A stretch of 64,000 bases of DNA from Streptomyces sp. Edi4. Lineage in GTDB: Bacteria; Actinomycetota; Actinomycetes; Streptomycetales; Streptomycetaceae. The notes beneath the pieces are model-generated. The model was given only the letters and a program-made list of their open reading frames with translations, was not told the origin of the DNA and did not search any database. The DNA lies in NCBI RefSeq assembly GCF_040253615.1, contig NZ_JBEJGY010000004.1, positions 5,332,001 through 5,396,000 of the forward strand. Direction: 5' to 3'. The position numbers were made by a program, and so were the translations under genes. Shown in pieces: positions 22,754-30,787 of this stretch (position 1 is its first letter; every line of letters starts with the position of its first letter).

Positions 22754-23164
22754 ATGCGGGTGATCGGCGTGATCGACACCTCGGGCGAGTGCGCCGAGTG
22801 GACCTTCCCTGCTGAGCCGGGGGCCGTACGGACCGCACGGCATGCCGTGCGCGACGCGCTGCGCGGCTGGGACCTGGACGCCGGGGCGGTGGACGTGGCG
22901 GTCCTGCTGGTCAGCGAACTGGTGACCAACTCCCTTCGCCACGCATCGGGACCCATCGGCGTACGGCTCGACCGGCTCGACGGCACCACTCTTCTGGTGG
23001 AGGTCTCCGATCCGCTGCCGGATCCGCCCGTCGAACGCACCGCCGGAATCGACGACGAGGGCGGCCGGGGAATGCAGCTCGTGGCCTGTTCCGCCCGGCG
23101 CTGGGGAACCCGTCGCGGCAGAACAGGCAAGACCGTGTGGTTCGAGCTGGCTCTGCATGGTTAG
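22754..23164 (+). CDS. RsbW-like ATP-binding protein (anti-sigma factor kinase family)
   Basis: This 136-aa single-domain HATPase_c protein has the N-box LLVSELVTNSLRHA, a G1-like VEVSDPLPDPP and the G2 loop DEGGRGMQLV. It ends TGKTVWFELALHG. These are features of the Streptomyces RsbW/RsbT-like family, which phosphorylate anti-sigma antagonists or bind sigma factors. The gene lies 165 bp before a phosphatase gene whose own C-terminal domain closely resembles it (DEGGRGLQLV, GKTVWFELAL). The two probably arose by duplication and may act in the same partner-switch system. Confidence 0.9.
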   Translation: MRVIGVIDTSGECAEWTFPAEPGAVRTARHAVRDALRGWDLDAGAVDVAVLLVSELVTNSLRHASGPIGVRLDRLDGTTLLVEVSDPLPDPPVERTAGIDDEGGRGMQLVACSARRWGTRRGRTGKTVWFELALHG

Positions 23165-23329
23165 AAGGAGGGAGGGACAGACGATCACGGCCCCGCCGCG
23201 AGCCCGCCGACAACGGCTGGAAAAGAACGAGACCGGGATGTGATCGTGAACGCCGTGCCTGCTGGGGCCGTAGTGCTGAATACTGCGGTCAAGGCCGGTC
23301 CGGTGCGGTGAGCTGGAGGGGACGGTCGC

Positions 23330-25864
23330 GTGAGCGAGATACCTGAGACGGCGGGCGACGTCGTGTGGCAGAGCAGTCCGCCTGGCTCGATCTATGACTA
23401 CATCCGCGTCGCCTCGTTCTCGATCGGGCCGGACGGACTGATCGAGCAGTGGAGCCTGCGGGCCGAGGAGCAGTTCGGCCTGGCCGCGGCCGCCGTGATC
23501 GGGCGCGATCCCATCGAGGCGTTCATGCCCCCCGAACTGCGCCCGAGCGGCCACCGGCGGGTCGCGGAGATCCTGGACGGCAAGGAGTGGACGGGCGTCG
23601 TCCCCTTCCGGGTGCCGTCGCCCGAAGGGGGCGAGGGCGCCCAGGGTCTCGCCGAGCTGTACGTCATGCCGAGCCGGACGGCCACCGACGAGCGTGCCGC
23701 GCTCTGTATCGTCGTGGACGTACGCGCTCTGCGCGGAATCGAGACCGACCTGGCCGCCTCGCAGGCCATTTTTGGACAATCTCCCTACGGCTTCCTCCTG
23801 TTCGGCACGGACCTCACCGTGCTGCGCGCCAACCGGCGCTTCGCCACCGTCTTCGGCGGCGACCCCGAGGAGCACCGGGGCCACACCGTGCACGACTACC
23901 TCTCACGCCCCGAGGCCGACCGGATGGCGGCCGCCCTGCGGCGGGTCCTGGACACCGGGGAATCCGTCATCGACCTCCAGATCATGGGCTCGGCGCCCGG
24001 CGGCGCCGACCGCAGGCACTGGTCCATCAACCTCTACCGGGTGCACAGCGGCACCGGGCGCCCCATCGGCGTCGCGGGCCTCGGCATCGATGTGACCCGC
24101 CGTCACAACGCGGCCCGCGAGGCCGCCGACGCCCGCCGCAACCTGGCCCTCCTCAACGAGGCAGGCGCCCGGATGGGCAACACCCTCGACCTGGAGACCA
24201 CCGCTCGCGAACTGCTCGACATCACCGTCCCCGGCTTCTGCGACCTGGCCTCCGTCGACCTCTACCAGTCCCTGCTCACCGGCGGCGACGCCGCGCCCGG
24301 CAGCTCCGACGGGCGCGGCGAGCTGCGGCGCGTCGCTTTCGCGAGCGCCGTCTCGGACGCGCTGCCGGCCGGCGGCGAGGCGGAGGTGGCCGTCGGAGAC
24401 ATACACCGCTACCGCTTCCACTCGCCCTACGCCGGTGCCCTGCGAACCGCGCGCACCCACACCGTGCCCTCGGACGGCGGTCTCGTGCAGACGACGCTCG
24501 CGGTCCCCATGGTCGCCCACGACACCGTCGTCGGCCTCGTGCAGTTCGCCCGCGCCAAGGGCAGCGAGCCGTTCGGCGAACGCGATCGCGCGCTCGCCAC
24601 CGAACTGGCCTCGCGCGCCGCCGTCTGCATCGACAACGCCCGCCTCTACCGCAGGGAGCACGAGCGCGCGCTCATTCTGCAACGTTCCCTGCTGCCGCCG
24701 GGCGCCCCCGAGGCCGCCGGACTCGACATCGCCTGCCGCTACCTGCCCGGCAGCGCCGAGTCCGAGGTCGGTGGCGACTGGTTCGACGTCATCGAGCTGC
24801 CAGGACACCGCACCGCGCTCGTCATCGGCGACGTGATGGGGCGCGGCCTGCGCGCCGCCGTGGCCATGGGCGAACTGCGCACGGCGGTACGGACGCTGGC
24901 GCTGCTCGACCTCGAACCCGCCGAAGTGCTCTCCCACCTCGACGAGATCGCGCGCGGACTCGGCGCCCCCGGCGGCAGCCAGCAGGCCTCGCGCGTCTCG
25001 CACAAGTCACGCGAAGCCGACCTGTCCGAGGTCTACCTGGCCACCTGTGTGTACGCGGTCTACGACCCGGTCACCCGCCGCTGCACGTTCGCCAACGCCG
25101 GGCACCTTCCGCCCGTCCTGGTCGAGCCGGGCGACGACCCCGGGGAGCCCGCGATGCTCCTGGACGTGCCGCCCGGGCTGCCGCTCGGCGTCGGCGGCGA
25201 ACCCTTCGAGGAGGTCGAGGTCGATCTGCCCGAGGGCGCCCTGCTCGCGCTCTACACCGACGGGCTCGTCGAGTCCCGCGACCATCCTCTCGACGAGGGC
25301 CTGCACGCCTTCCGCAAGACCCTCACCGACCCGGGCCGCCCCCTGGAGGACGTCTGCGACCAGGTGCTCGGCTCACTCGACACCCGCCACGGCGAGGACG
25401 ACATCGCGCTGCTGCTCGCCCGCGTCCAGGGTCTGCCGGTGGACGCGGTCGGCGACTGGCGGCTGCCGCGCGAGCCCCGCTCGGTGGGCCGCGCCCGCGA
25501 ACTCACCCGCACGCAGCTGCTCGCCTGGGACCTCGACGACCTCGTGGACACCACCGAGCTCCTGGTCAGCGAGCTGGTCACCAACGCCCTGCGCTACGGC
25601 GACGGGGAGATCAGGCTCCGGCTCCTGCGCGACCGTACGCTCGTGTGCGAGGTGTGGGACGCGGGTCTGGTGCAGCCGAGGCGACGCAGGGCCCGCGACA
25701 CCGACGAGGGCGGGCGGGGCCTCCAGCTGGTCGGACTGCTCAGCGCCGCCTGGGGGGCGAGGCGTACGCCGCGCGGCAAGACGGTCTGGTTCGAACTCGC
25801 CCTGCCGGACGGGGAGTCGGGCCCGGTGGAGCTGACCGAGGAGCAGATCCTGAGCATGTTCTGA
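23330..25864 (+). CDS. SpoIIE-family protein phosphatase with PAS, GAF and HATPase domains
   Basis: This 844-aa protein starts at GTG 23330 with a GGAGGGG site. In order it has a PAS domain at about 20-125, a second PAS at 130-255 (FLLFGTDLTVLRANRRFATV), GAF at 275-445, and a PP2C/SpoIIE phosphatase at 465-685. The phosphatase carries EVGGDWFDVIELPG, VIGDVMGRG and YTDGLVESRD with metal-binding Asp residues intact. A C-terminal RsbW-like HATPase at 705-835 has LLVSELVTNALRYG. It would sense a small ligand or light and dephosphorylate an anti-anti-sigma factor while its kinase domain opposes this. It has no membrane segment. Confidence 0.93.
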   Translation: MSEIPETAGDVVWQSSPPGSIYDYIRVASFSIGPDGLIEQWSLRAEEQFGLAAAAVIGRDPIEAFMPPELRPSGHRRVAEILDGKEWTGVVPFRVPSPEGGEGAQGLAELYVMPSRTATDERAALCIVVDVRALRGIETDLAASQAIFGQSPYGFLLFGTDLTVLRANRRFATVFGGDPEEHRGHTVHDYLSRPEADRMAAALRRVLDTGESVIDLQIMGSAPGGADRRHWSINLYRVHSGTGRPIGVAGLGIDVTRRHNAAREAADARRNLALLNEAGARMGNTLDLETTARELLDITVPGFCDLASVDLYQSLLTGGDAAPGSSDGRGELRRVAFASAVSDALPAGGEAEVAVGDIHRYRFHSPYAGALRTARTHTVPSDGGLVQTTLAVPMVAHDTVVGLVQFARAKGSEPFGERDRALATELASRAAVCIDNARLYRREHERALILQRSLLPPGAPEAAGLDIACRYLPGSAESEVGGDWFDVIELPGHRTALVIGDVMGRGLRAAVAMGELRTAVRTLALLDLEPAEVLSHLDEIARGLGAPGGSQQASRVSHKSREADLSEVYLATCVYAVYDPVTRRCTFANAGHLPPVLVEPGDDPGEPAMLLDVPPGLPLGVGGEPFEEVEVDLPEGALLALYTDGLVESRDHPLDEGLHAFRKTLTDPGRPLEDVCDQVLGSLDTRHGEDDIALLLARVQGLPVDAVGDWRLPREPRSVGRARELTRTQLLAWDLDDLVDTTELLVSELVTNALRYGDGEIRLRLLRDRTLVCEVWDAGLVQPRRRRARDTDEGGRGLQLVGLLSAAWGARRTPRGKTVWFELALPDGESGPVELTEEQILSMF

Positions 25865-25904
25865 CGGGGGCGTCGCCCACGTGGGTGCGGGTGGTCCTCG
25901 CGCG

Positions 25905-25960
25905 GTCGCTCGCGTGATCGCCCGCGCGGTCGCTCACGTGATCGCTCACGTGGTCGCCTT
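25905..25960. repeat. Short imperfect repeats at the 3' end of the PspA gene
   Basis: GGTCGCTC, GTGATCG and CACGTGATCGCTCACGTGG recur in an imperfect tandem arrangement overlapping the last codons of the minus-strand PspA gene. They separate it from the convergent phosphatase gene and might act as part of a terminator. Confidence 0.6.
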
Positions 25961-26638
25961 CAGGGCGGCGAGTCTCGCCTCCACCTCCGCCGTGTCACCG
26001 GGGCTCTCAAGCCGCTCGAACTCGCCGTCCAGGCAGGACGCGGTGAGCTCCCGGCCCGCGAGCCGAGCCTCCTCGCGGGCCACCTTCTCCTCGAAGCGGC
26101 CCAACTCGGTCGTGGTGTCAAGGGGGTTGACGCCCCCGGACCCGTCCCGAGTTCCCGCCCGCGCCCGTACCCCCTCGTGCCCGGACTTCAGGGCGCCGAG
26201 CCTGGCCCGCATCCCGTCGAGTGCCGCGCCGAGCCGGGCCACCAGGTCGCGCTGGGAGGCGATCGCGGGCTCGGCGGCGGTCGCCTCGCGTTCCGCTCTG
26301 AGCTGCCGGGCGAGCGCCACCTTGGCGAGCCGGTCGAAGGTGTCGGCCGCGCCGCCCGACCCGGCGGCCCGCAGGACGTCCGCCCTGCGGCTCACCGCCC
26401 GGGCCCGCGCGCCCCACTCGGCGTCCGCCCTCACGTCGTCCGCGTGGTCCTGTTCGAGCAGGCGCAGGGTGCCGAGCGTGGTGGACACGGCGCGCTCGGC
26501 GTCCGCGATGGCGTCGGTGTAGTCCCGTACGAGCCGGTCGAGCACGGCGCCCGGGTCGTCGGCCCGCGCGATCAGGGCGTCCACATCGGTGTTGGCAAGC
26601 CGGACGACGCGGCCGAGCACGGACTGCTTGTCGCTCAC
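25946..26638 (-). CDS. PspA/IM30 family protein
   Basis: This 230-aa protein starts at GTG 26638, overlapping the upstream stop by 4 bp (GTGA). It begins QSVLGRVVRLANTDVDALIARADDP, then DRLVRDYTDAIADAERAV, the PspA/IM30 membrane-binding helix and first coiled coil. The rest is long alpha-helical coiled coil rich in Ala, Glu and Arg (VARLGAALDGMRARLGALKS). The middle contains a poorly conserved linker (RAGTRDGSGGVNPLD). PspA proteins polymerise on stressed membranes and conserve the proton motive force. It forms an operon with the 26635-28221 gene. Confidence 0.9.
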   Translation of the reverse strand: MSDKQSVLGRVVRLANTDVDALIARADDPGAVLDRLVRDYTDAIADAERAVSTTLGTLRLLEQDHADDVRADAEWGARARAVSRRADVLRAAGSGGAADTFDRLAKVALARQLRAEREATAAEPAIASQRDLVARLGAALDGMRARLGALKSGHEGVRARAGTRDGSGGVNPLDTTTELGRFEEKVAREEARLAGRELTASCLDGEFERLESPGDTAEVEARLAALKATT

Positions 26639-28221
26639 GGCGCTCTCCTCGCGCGGGGCCCGTTCGAGGGGTGGCGGCGGGCCCGGGTCGCGGGGCCGCC
26701 GAAACCGGGCGGGCCGCCCGGGCGCCGCGAGCCGTCGGTTGCCGGGCTCTCCAGGACGATCCCGCCGGCCAGCGCGGTGACCGGGCCGCCGTCTCCGGCC
26801 CCGCCCGCGAGGCCCGGCGTCCGGTACGCCGCCACGTCCTGCTCGGCGTGGTCCAGGGCCTCCCTGGCCAGGGCGTCGGCCGCCCGGGCCGAGGACAGGG
26901 CGCCCGGCGCGTCGCTCCCGGTGTCGGGCAGCTGGGCCAGGTGCGCCCGGGCCGCCGCGAGCCGGGTACGGGCCCGGCAGCCCACCGCGCCGCCATGGGT
27001 GGCGATGTGCGCGTCGGCCGCGTCGATCGCGGCGCGGGCGGCCAGGACTGCGGAGTCCAACAGCGCGCGGCCCCGTGGTGCGGCGGCGTCGCCCGCGTCG
27101 GCCCCGGCGGTCTCGAGCACGCGGCGCGACGCGTCGAGCGGGTCGTGCGGCCCGGCGCCGGACTCCTCACGGACACCGGCGAGAACGGACCGGGCCCGCG
27201 CGATACGTTCATGACGGCCGGAGTCGGCATCCAACTCGGCTTGGTGATCAGCGAGTCGGTCGTCGCACGCGGTGAGCAGAGGGGGCAGCAGCTCGGCCGC
27301 TTCGGCGAGTGCGCGGCCGCGTCGCTCGACCGCGTCGGCCAGGACGCCCGCCTGGTGGACGGCGCCCTCGGCGACCCGCACCTGAGCCGCCGCGTTCGCG
27401 CGGTCGCCCGCGTCGAGTGCCTGGCGGGCCGCGTTGAGGCTGGTGGTGGCGAGCACCAGGCGGTCCTTGGCCTCCTCGATGAAACCGGCCACGGGGGCGG
27501 ACGCCGAGGGAGCGTACTGCCGCAGCAGCCCCGTGAGGGTCCGCTCGGCGGCGCCGGTCCGGGTGGTCAGCTCGCGAAAGGCCGCCTCGGCGGCGGCGAT
27601 CGCCCGCGCGGGGTCCTGGTCGAGGGCGCGCAGCCGGTCGAAGGCGTCGGCCTCGGCGTCCAGACACCGGCCGGCGCCGTCGCAGCGCGCGGTCATCTCG
27701 GCCAGGACGCCCCGGCGGGCGCTCTCGTCCTCGGGCCGGCCCTCGTCGAGTTCCTGCCGCAGCCGGAAGGCGGTGGCGAGTTCGCTCCGCGCGTGGGTGA
27801 GGGCGCCGGTGAAGGGACCCACGGCCTTGGCGTCGGACTCCGCCCGCGCGAAGTCCAGCTCCTCCGCGCTGGTGCGGACCGCCTCGTCCGTGGCGACCAG
27901 GGCGGCGCGTGCCTCGTCGTCGAGTACGTCGAAGGGGGTGGCGGGTGGTACGGGCTCGGGGTGGGCGCCCGAACCGCCGGGCGTGGTGCGGGAGTGTGTA
28001 CGCCGCTTGCGCTTCAGGTATGCGTAGGCGGCGAGTGCGCAGACCACGACCACGACGCCGATGGGCAGGATGAAATCGCTGCCGGAGTTGTGCGGGACGC
28101 CGTGTGTGCCGGCCGCGTGGGCGGTTCCGGTCCCGGACACCGCCGAGCTCCAGTACGCCATCGCCACGGTGAGGCGCTGGGCGGCGGCGCGGTGCCGGGC
28201 TCTTTTGACGGGCGGCGTCAC
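26635..28221 (-). CDS. Membrane-anchored coiled-coil protein, TPM-domain partner lacking the TPM domain
   Basis: The start is likely GTG 28221, giving about 528 aa. The N-terminal RARHRAAAQRLTVAMAYWSS, ending near TAHAAG, looks like a short signal sequence. One membrane helix follows (ILPIGVVVVVCALAAYAY) and then a basic KRKRR stop. The rest is cytoplasmic alpha-helical coiled coil, a Gly/Pro-rich tail and an RRHPSNGPRARRAP end. In Streptomyces the gene beside pspA typically encodes the same helix and coil preceded by a ~150-aa extracytoplasmic TPM domain. Here that domain is missing, so this looks like an N-terminally shortened form next to a repeat array (28264-28865). Confidence 0.7.
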   Translation of the reverse strand: MTPPVKRARHRAAAQRLTVAMAYWSSAVSGTGTAHAAGTHGVPHNSGSDFILPIGVVVVVCALAAYAYLKRKRRTHSRTTPGGSGAHPEPVPPATPFDVLDDEARAALVATDEAVRTSAEELDFARAESDAKAVGPFTGALTHARSELATAFRLRQELDEGRPEDESARRGVLAEMTARCDGAGRCLDAEADAFDRLRALDQDPARAIAAAEAAFRELTTRTGAAERTLTGLLRQYAPSASAPVAGFIEEAKDRLVLATTSLNAARQALDAGDRANAAAQVRVAEGAVHQAGVLADAVERRGRALAEAAELLPPLLTACDDRLADHQAELDADSGRHERIARARSVLAGVREESGAGPHDPLDASRRVLETAGADAGDAAAPRGRALLDSAVLAARAAIDAADAHIATHGGAVGCRARTRLAAARAHLAQLPDTGSDAPGALSSARAADALAREALDHAEQDVAAYRTPGLAGGAGDGGPVTALAGGIVLESPATDGSRRPGGPPGFGGPATRARRHPSNGPRARRAP

Positions 28222-28263
28222 ACCACCGAGCGTATGGCCGAATCCACCCCCTCGCACCCGGAC

Positions 28264-28865
28264 CCTGGGGCTCCGCCCCAGCCCCCGTTCGGCCTGAACG
28301 GCCTCGTCCTCAATCGCCGGACGGGCTGACTATGCCCATGCGGGCCAGCACGGACCCCGCCAGGGGCGCGGGGAACTGCGCGAGGAGCGACCAGGGCCCG
28401 CAGCCGAGGTCCCTGGGGCTCCGCCCCAGACCCCGTTCGGCCTGAACGGCCTCGTCCTCAATCGCCGGACCGGCTGAGGTATGCCGGACGGGCCAGCACG
28501 GACCCTGCCAGGGGCGCGGGGAACTGCGCGAGGAGCGACCACGGTCCGCAGCCGAGGTCCCTGGGGCTCCGCCCCAGACCCCGTTCGGCCTGAACGGCCT
28601 CGTCCTCAAGCGCCGGACGGGCTGACTATGCCGATGCGGGCCAGCACCAACCCCGCCAGGGGCGCGGGGAACTGCGCGGCCGGGGTCCCTGGGGTTCCGG
28701 CCGGACCGGCTGAGGTATGCCGGACGGGCCAGCACGGACCCTGCCAGGGGCGCGGGGAACTGCGCGAGGAGCGACCACGGTCCGCAGCCGAGCTCCCTGG
28801 GGCTCCGTCCGGGCGGGTTGAGGCTGCCGGTGCGGGCCGGCACCGACCCCGCCAGGGGCGCGGCC
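28264..28865. repeat. Tandem array of ~147-bp Streptomyces intergenic repeat units
   Basis: About four and a half diverged units, starting near 28264, 28411, 28559, 28688 and 28796, share CCTGGGGCTCCGCCCCAG, TTCGGCCTGAACGGCCTCG, CGCCGGACGGGCTGA and GGGGCGCGGGGAACTGCGCG. The palindromic parts (CTGGGGCTCCGCCCCAG; GGCCTGAACGGCC) form strong hairpins. The array fills the gap between the truncated TPM-partner gene and the 28942 gene, and no gene is supported within it. Confidence 0.9.
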
Positions 28866-28941
28866 CGCACGGGATGCCCGGGCCCGTGGGCCCCGGCCGG
28901 GGCCGTTAGGGTGGCCCGAGCGCATGACGGGGGAGGGCACA

Positions 28942-29976
28942 TTGGCGGGGATACGCACCTGGTGGCACGGTCGCGGTGGCCGCTGGACCCGCCGCGCCCT
29001 GCTCACCACCGCCCTCACCCTCAGCCTCGCCGTCGCCGCCGCAGGCGTCGGCCTGCGCGCCCAGTACGCCGGCGTCCCCGGCGCCGACACCCGGACCCGG
29101 GACCGGGACGCGTACTGGCTCGGCCACGCGTGGGTCGACGGGCGCAAGAGCGAGAGGGACCTCGACGCGTTCGCCGCCAAGGTGCGCGGCAGCGGCATCA
29201 AAGACCTTTTCGTGCACACCGGCCCCCTCAACCACGACGGCACCCTCCCCACCACCCGCTACCCCCGCGCCCGCTGGCTGGTGGACGGCGTCCACCGCAG
29301 GCTGCCCGGAGTGCGCGTCCAGGCCTGGCTCGGCGACGAGCTGGCGAGCGAGGGCCCGGTCGGCCTGCGGCTGGAGGACGCCGCGACGCGGGCCGCCGTC
29401 GTCGCGACCACCCGCCAGGTGCTCGACACCGCCCACGTCGACGGCGTCCACTTCGACCTGGAGCCGCTGCCCTCGGGCGACCGCGACTACCTCGCCCTGC
29501 TGGACTCGCTGCGCGCCCTCACCCGCCCGCGCGGCGCCCTGCTCTCGGTCGCGGCGCACCAGATAGACCCGCTGCCCGCCCTGCACGCCGCCGCCGAAGG
29601 CCTCACCGGGCACGGCAAGTGGTGGTCACAGGCGTACTTCGGCCAAGTGGCCCGCCGTGTGGACCAGATCGCCGTGATGTCGTACGACACCGCGATGCCT
29701 CTCCAGAGCCTGTACGGGGGATACGTGGCCCGCCAGACCGCGCTGGCCCTCCAAGTCACCCCGAAGGACACGGACCTGCTCATGGGGCTGCCGTTCTACG
29801 ACGACGAGAGCGCGACCCACCACGGCTCCGCCGAGACCGTGGAGGCGGCCGTGCGCGGCGCCCGGCTGGGGCTCGCCCGCACCGACCGCCACCGTCAGCA
29901 CTTCGGCGTCGCCCTCTACGTCGACTTCGCCGAACGTGGCGAGGACTGGGGCGCATACCGCAGGGGATGGAGCTGA
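28942..29976 (+). CDS. GH18-like glycoside hydrolase family protein with membrane anchor
   Basis: This protein of about 344 aa starts at TTG 28942, 5 bp after GGGGGAGG; an ATG at 28924 would add six residues. The N-terminus has a basic stretch then a helix (RRALLTTALTLSLAVAAAGV), a membrane anchor or signal. The extracytoplasmic part is a TIM barrel of the GH18 type: HVDGVHFDLEPLPSGD carries the DxxDxDxE-like motif with the acid-base Glu. IAVMSYDTAMP and LLMGLPFYDD are matching barrel strands. No chitin-binding module is seen. It may act on cell-wall or extracellular glycans. Confidence 0.8.
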   Translation: MAGIRTWWHGRGGRWTRRALLTTALTLSLAVAAAGVGLRAQYAGVPGADTRTRDRDAYWLGHAWVDGRKSERDLDAFAAKVRGSGIKDLFVHTGPLNHDGTLPTTRYPRARWLVDGVHRRLPGVRVQAWLGDELASEGPVGLRLEDAATRAAVVATTRQVLDTAHVDGVHFDLEPLPSGDRDYLALLDSLRALTRPRGALLSVAAHQIDPLPALHAAAEGLTGHGKWWSQAYFGQVARRVDQIAVMSYDTAMPLQSLYGGYVARQTALALQVTPKDTDLLMGLPFYDDESATHHGSAETVEAAVRGARLGLARTDRHRQHFGVALYVDFAERGEDWGAYRRGWS

Positions 29977-30016
29977 CGCCACGCCGCCACCCGCCGCGCG
30001 GCCACGCGGTCCCGGC

Positions 30017-30787
30017 TCAGTCCTCGCGGCGCCGGATGCGGCTGCCCAGCCACACCAGCGGGTCGTACTTGCGGTCCACCGCCCGCTCCTTCAACGGGAT
30101 CAGCGCGTTGTCGGTGATCTTGATGTGCTCGGGGCACACCTCCGTACAGCACTTGGTGATGTTGCAGTAACCGAGACCGTGCTCGTCCTGCGCGGCTCGC
30201 TTGCGGTCCAGGCCCGCCTCGAGCGCCGCGTCCAGCGGGTGCATGTCGAGTTCGGCGACCCGCATCAAGAAGCGCGGGCCCGCGAAGGCCCCCTTGTTCT
30301 CCTCGTGGTCGCGCACCACGTGGCACGTGTCCTGGCACAGGAAGCACTCGATGCACTTGCGGAACTCCTGCGAGCGCTCCACGTCGATCTGCGCCATCCG
30401 GTACTCCCCGGGCGCCACCCCCTTGGGCGGCACGAACGCCGGCACCTCCCGCGCCTTGGTGTAGTTGAACGTGACGTCCGTGACCAGATCCCGCACAACG
30501 GGGAAGGCTCGCAAGGGAGTTACCGTGATCACGTCGCCCGGCGCGAACACCGACATCCGCGTCATGCACATCAGACGCGGCCGCCCGTTGATCTCCGCGC
30601 TGCACGAACCGCACTTGCCCGCCTTGCAGTTCCAGCGCACCGCGAGGTCGGGCGCCTGGGTCGCCTGGAGGCGGTGGATGATGTCGAGGACCACTTCGCC
30701 GTCGTTCACCTGGACCGTGAAGTCGGTGAGCTCACCGCCGCCGGTGTCGCCCCGCCAGACCCGGAAGCTCGCATCGTACGTACTCAA
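30017..30787 (-). CDS. sdhB: Succinate dehydrogenase iron-sulfur subunit
   Basis: This 256-aa protein starts at TTG 30787, overlapping the flavoprotein stop (TTGA). It contains the [2Fe-2S] motif WNCKAGKCGSCSAEINGRPR then MCMTRM. The C-terminal clusters are CIECFLCQDTCH and CNITKCCTEVCP for the [4Fe-4S] and [3Fe-4S] centres. It transfers electrons from the flavoprotein (30784-32712) to the membrane anchor (32728-33558). This three-gene set resembles the Sdh1 (Rv0247c-Rv0249c-type) enzyme of actinobacteria. It is the last gene of a minus-strand operon. Confidence 0.95.
   Translation of the reverse strand: MSTYDASFRVWRGDTGGGELTDFTVQVNDGEVVLDIIHRLQATQAPDLAVRWNCKAGKCGSCSAEINGRPRLMCMTRMSVFAPGDVITVTPLRAFPVVRDLVTDVTFNYTKAREVPAFVPPKGVAPGEYRMAQIDVERSQEFRKCIECFLCQDTCHVVRDHEENKGAFAGPRFLMRVAELDMHPLDAALEAGLDRKRAAQDEHGLGYCNITKCCTEVCPEHIKITDNALIPLKERAVDRKYDPLVWLGSRIRRRED

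Noticed and set aside
28264..28865. CRISPR array
   Set aside because: The ~147-bp units are diverged tandem copies with no regular spacers and long internal palindromes, and no cas genes are present.
30017..30614. An overlapping minus-strand frame in the iron-sulfur subunit region
   Set aside because: The true frame carries all three iron-sulfur cluster motifs; the alternative frame has none.
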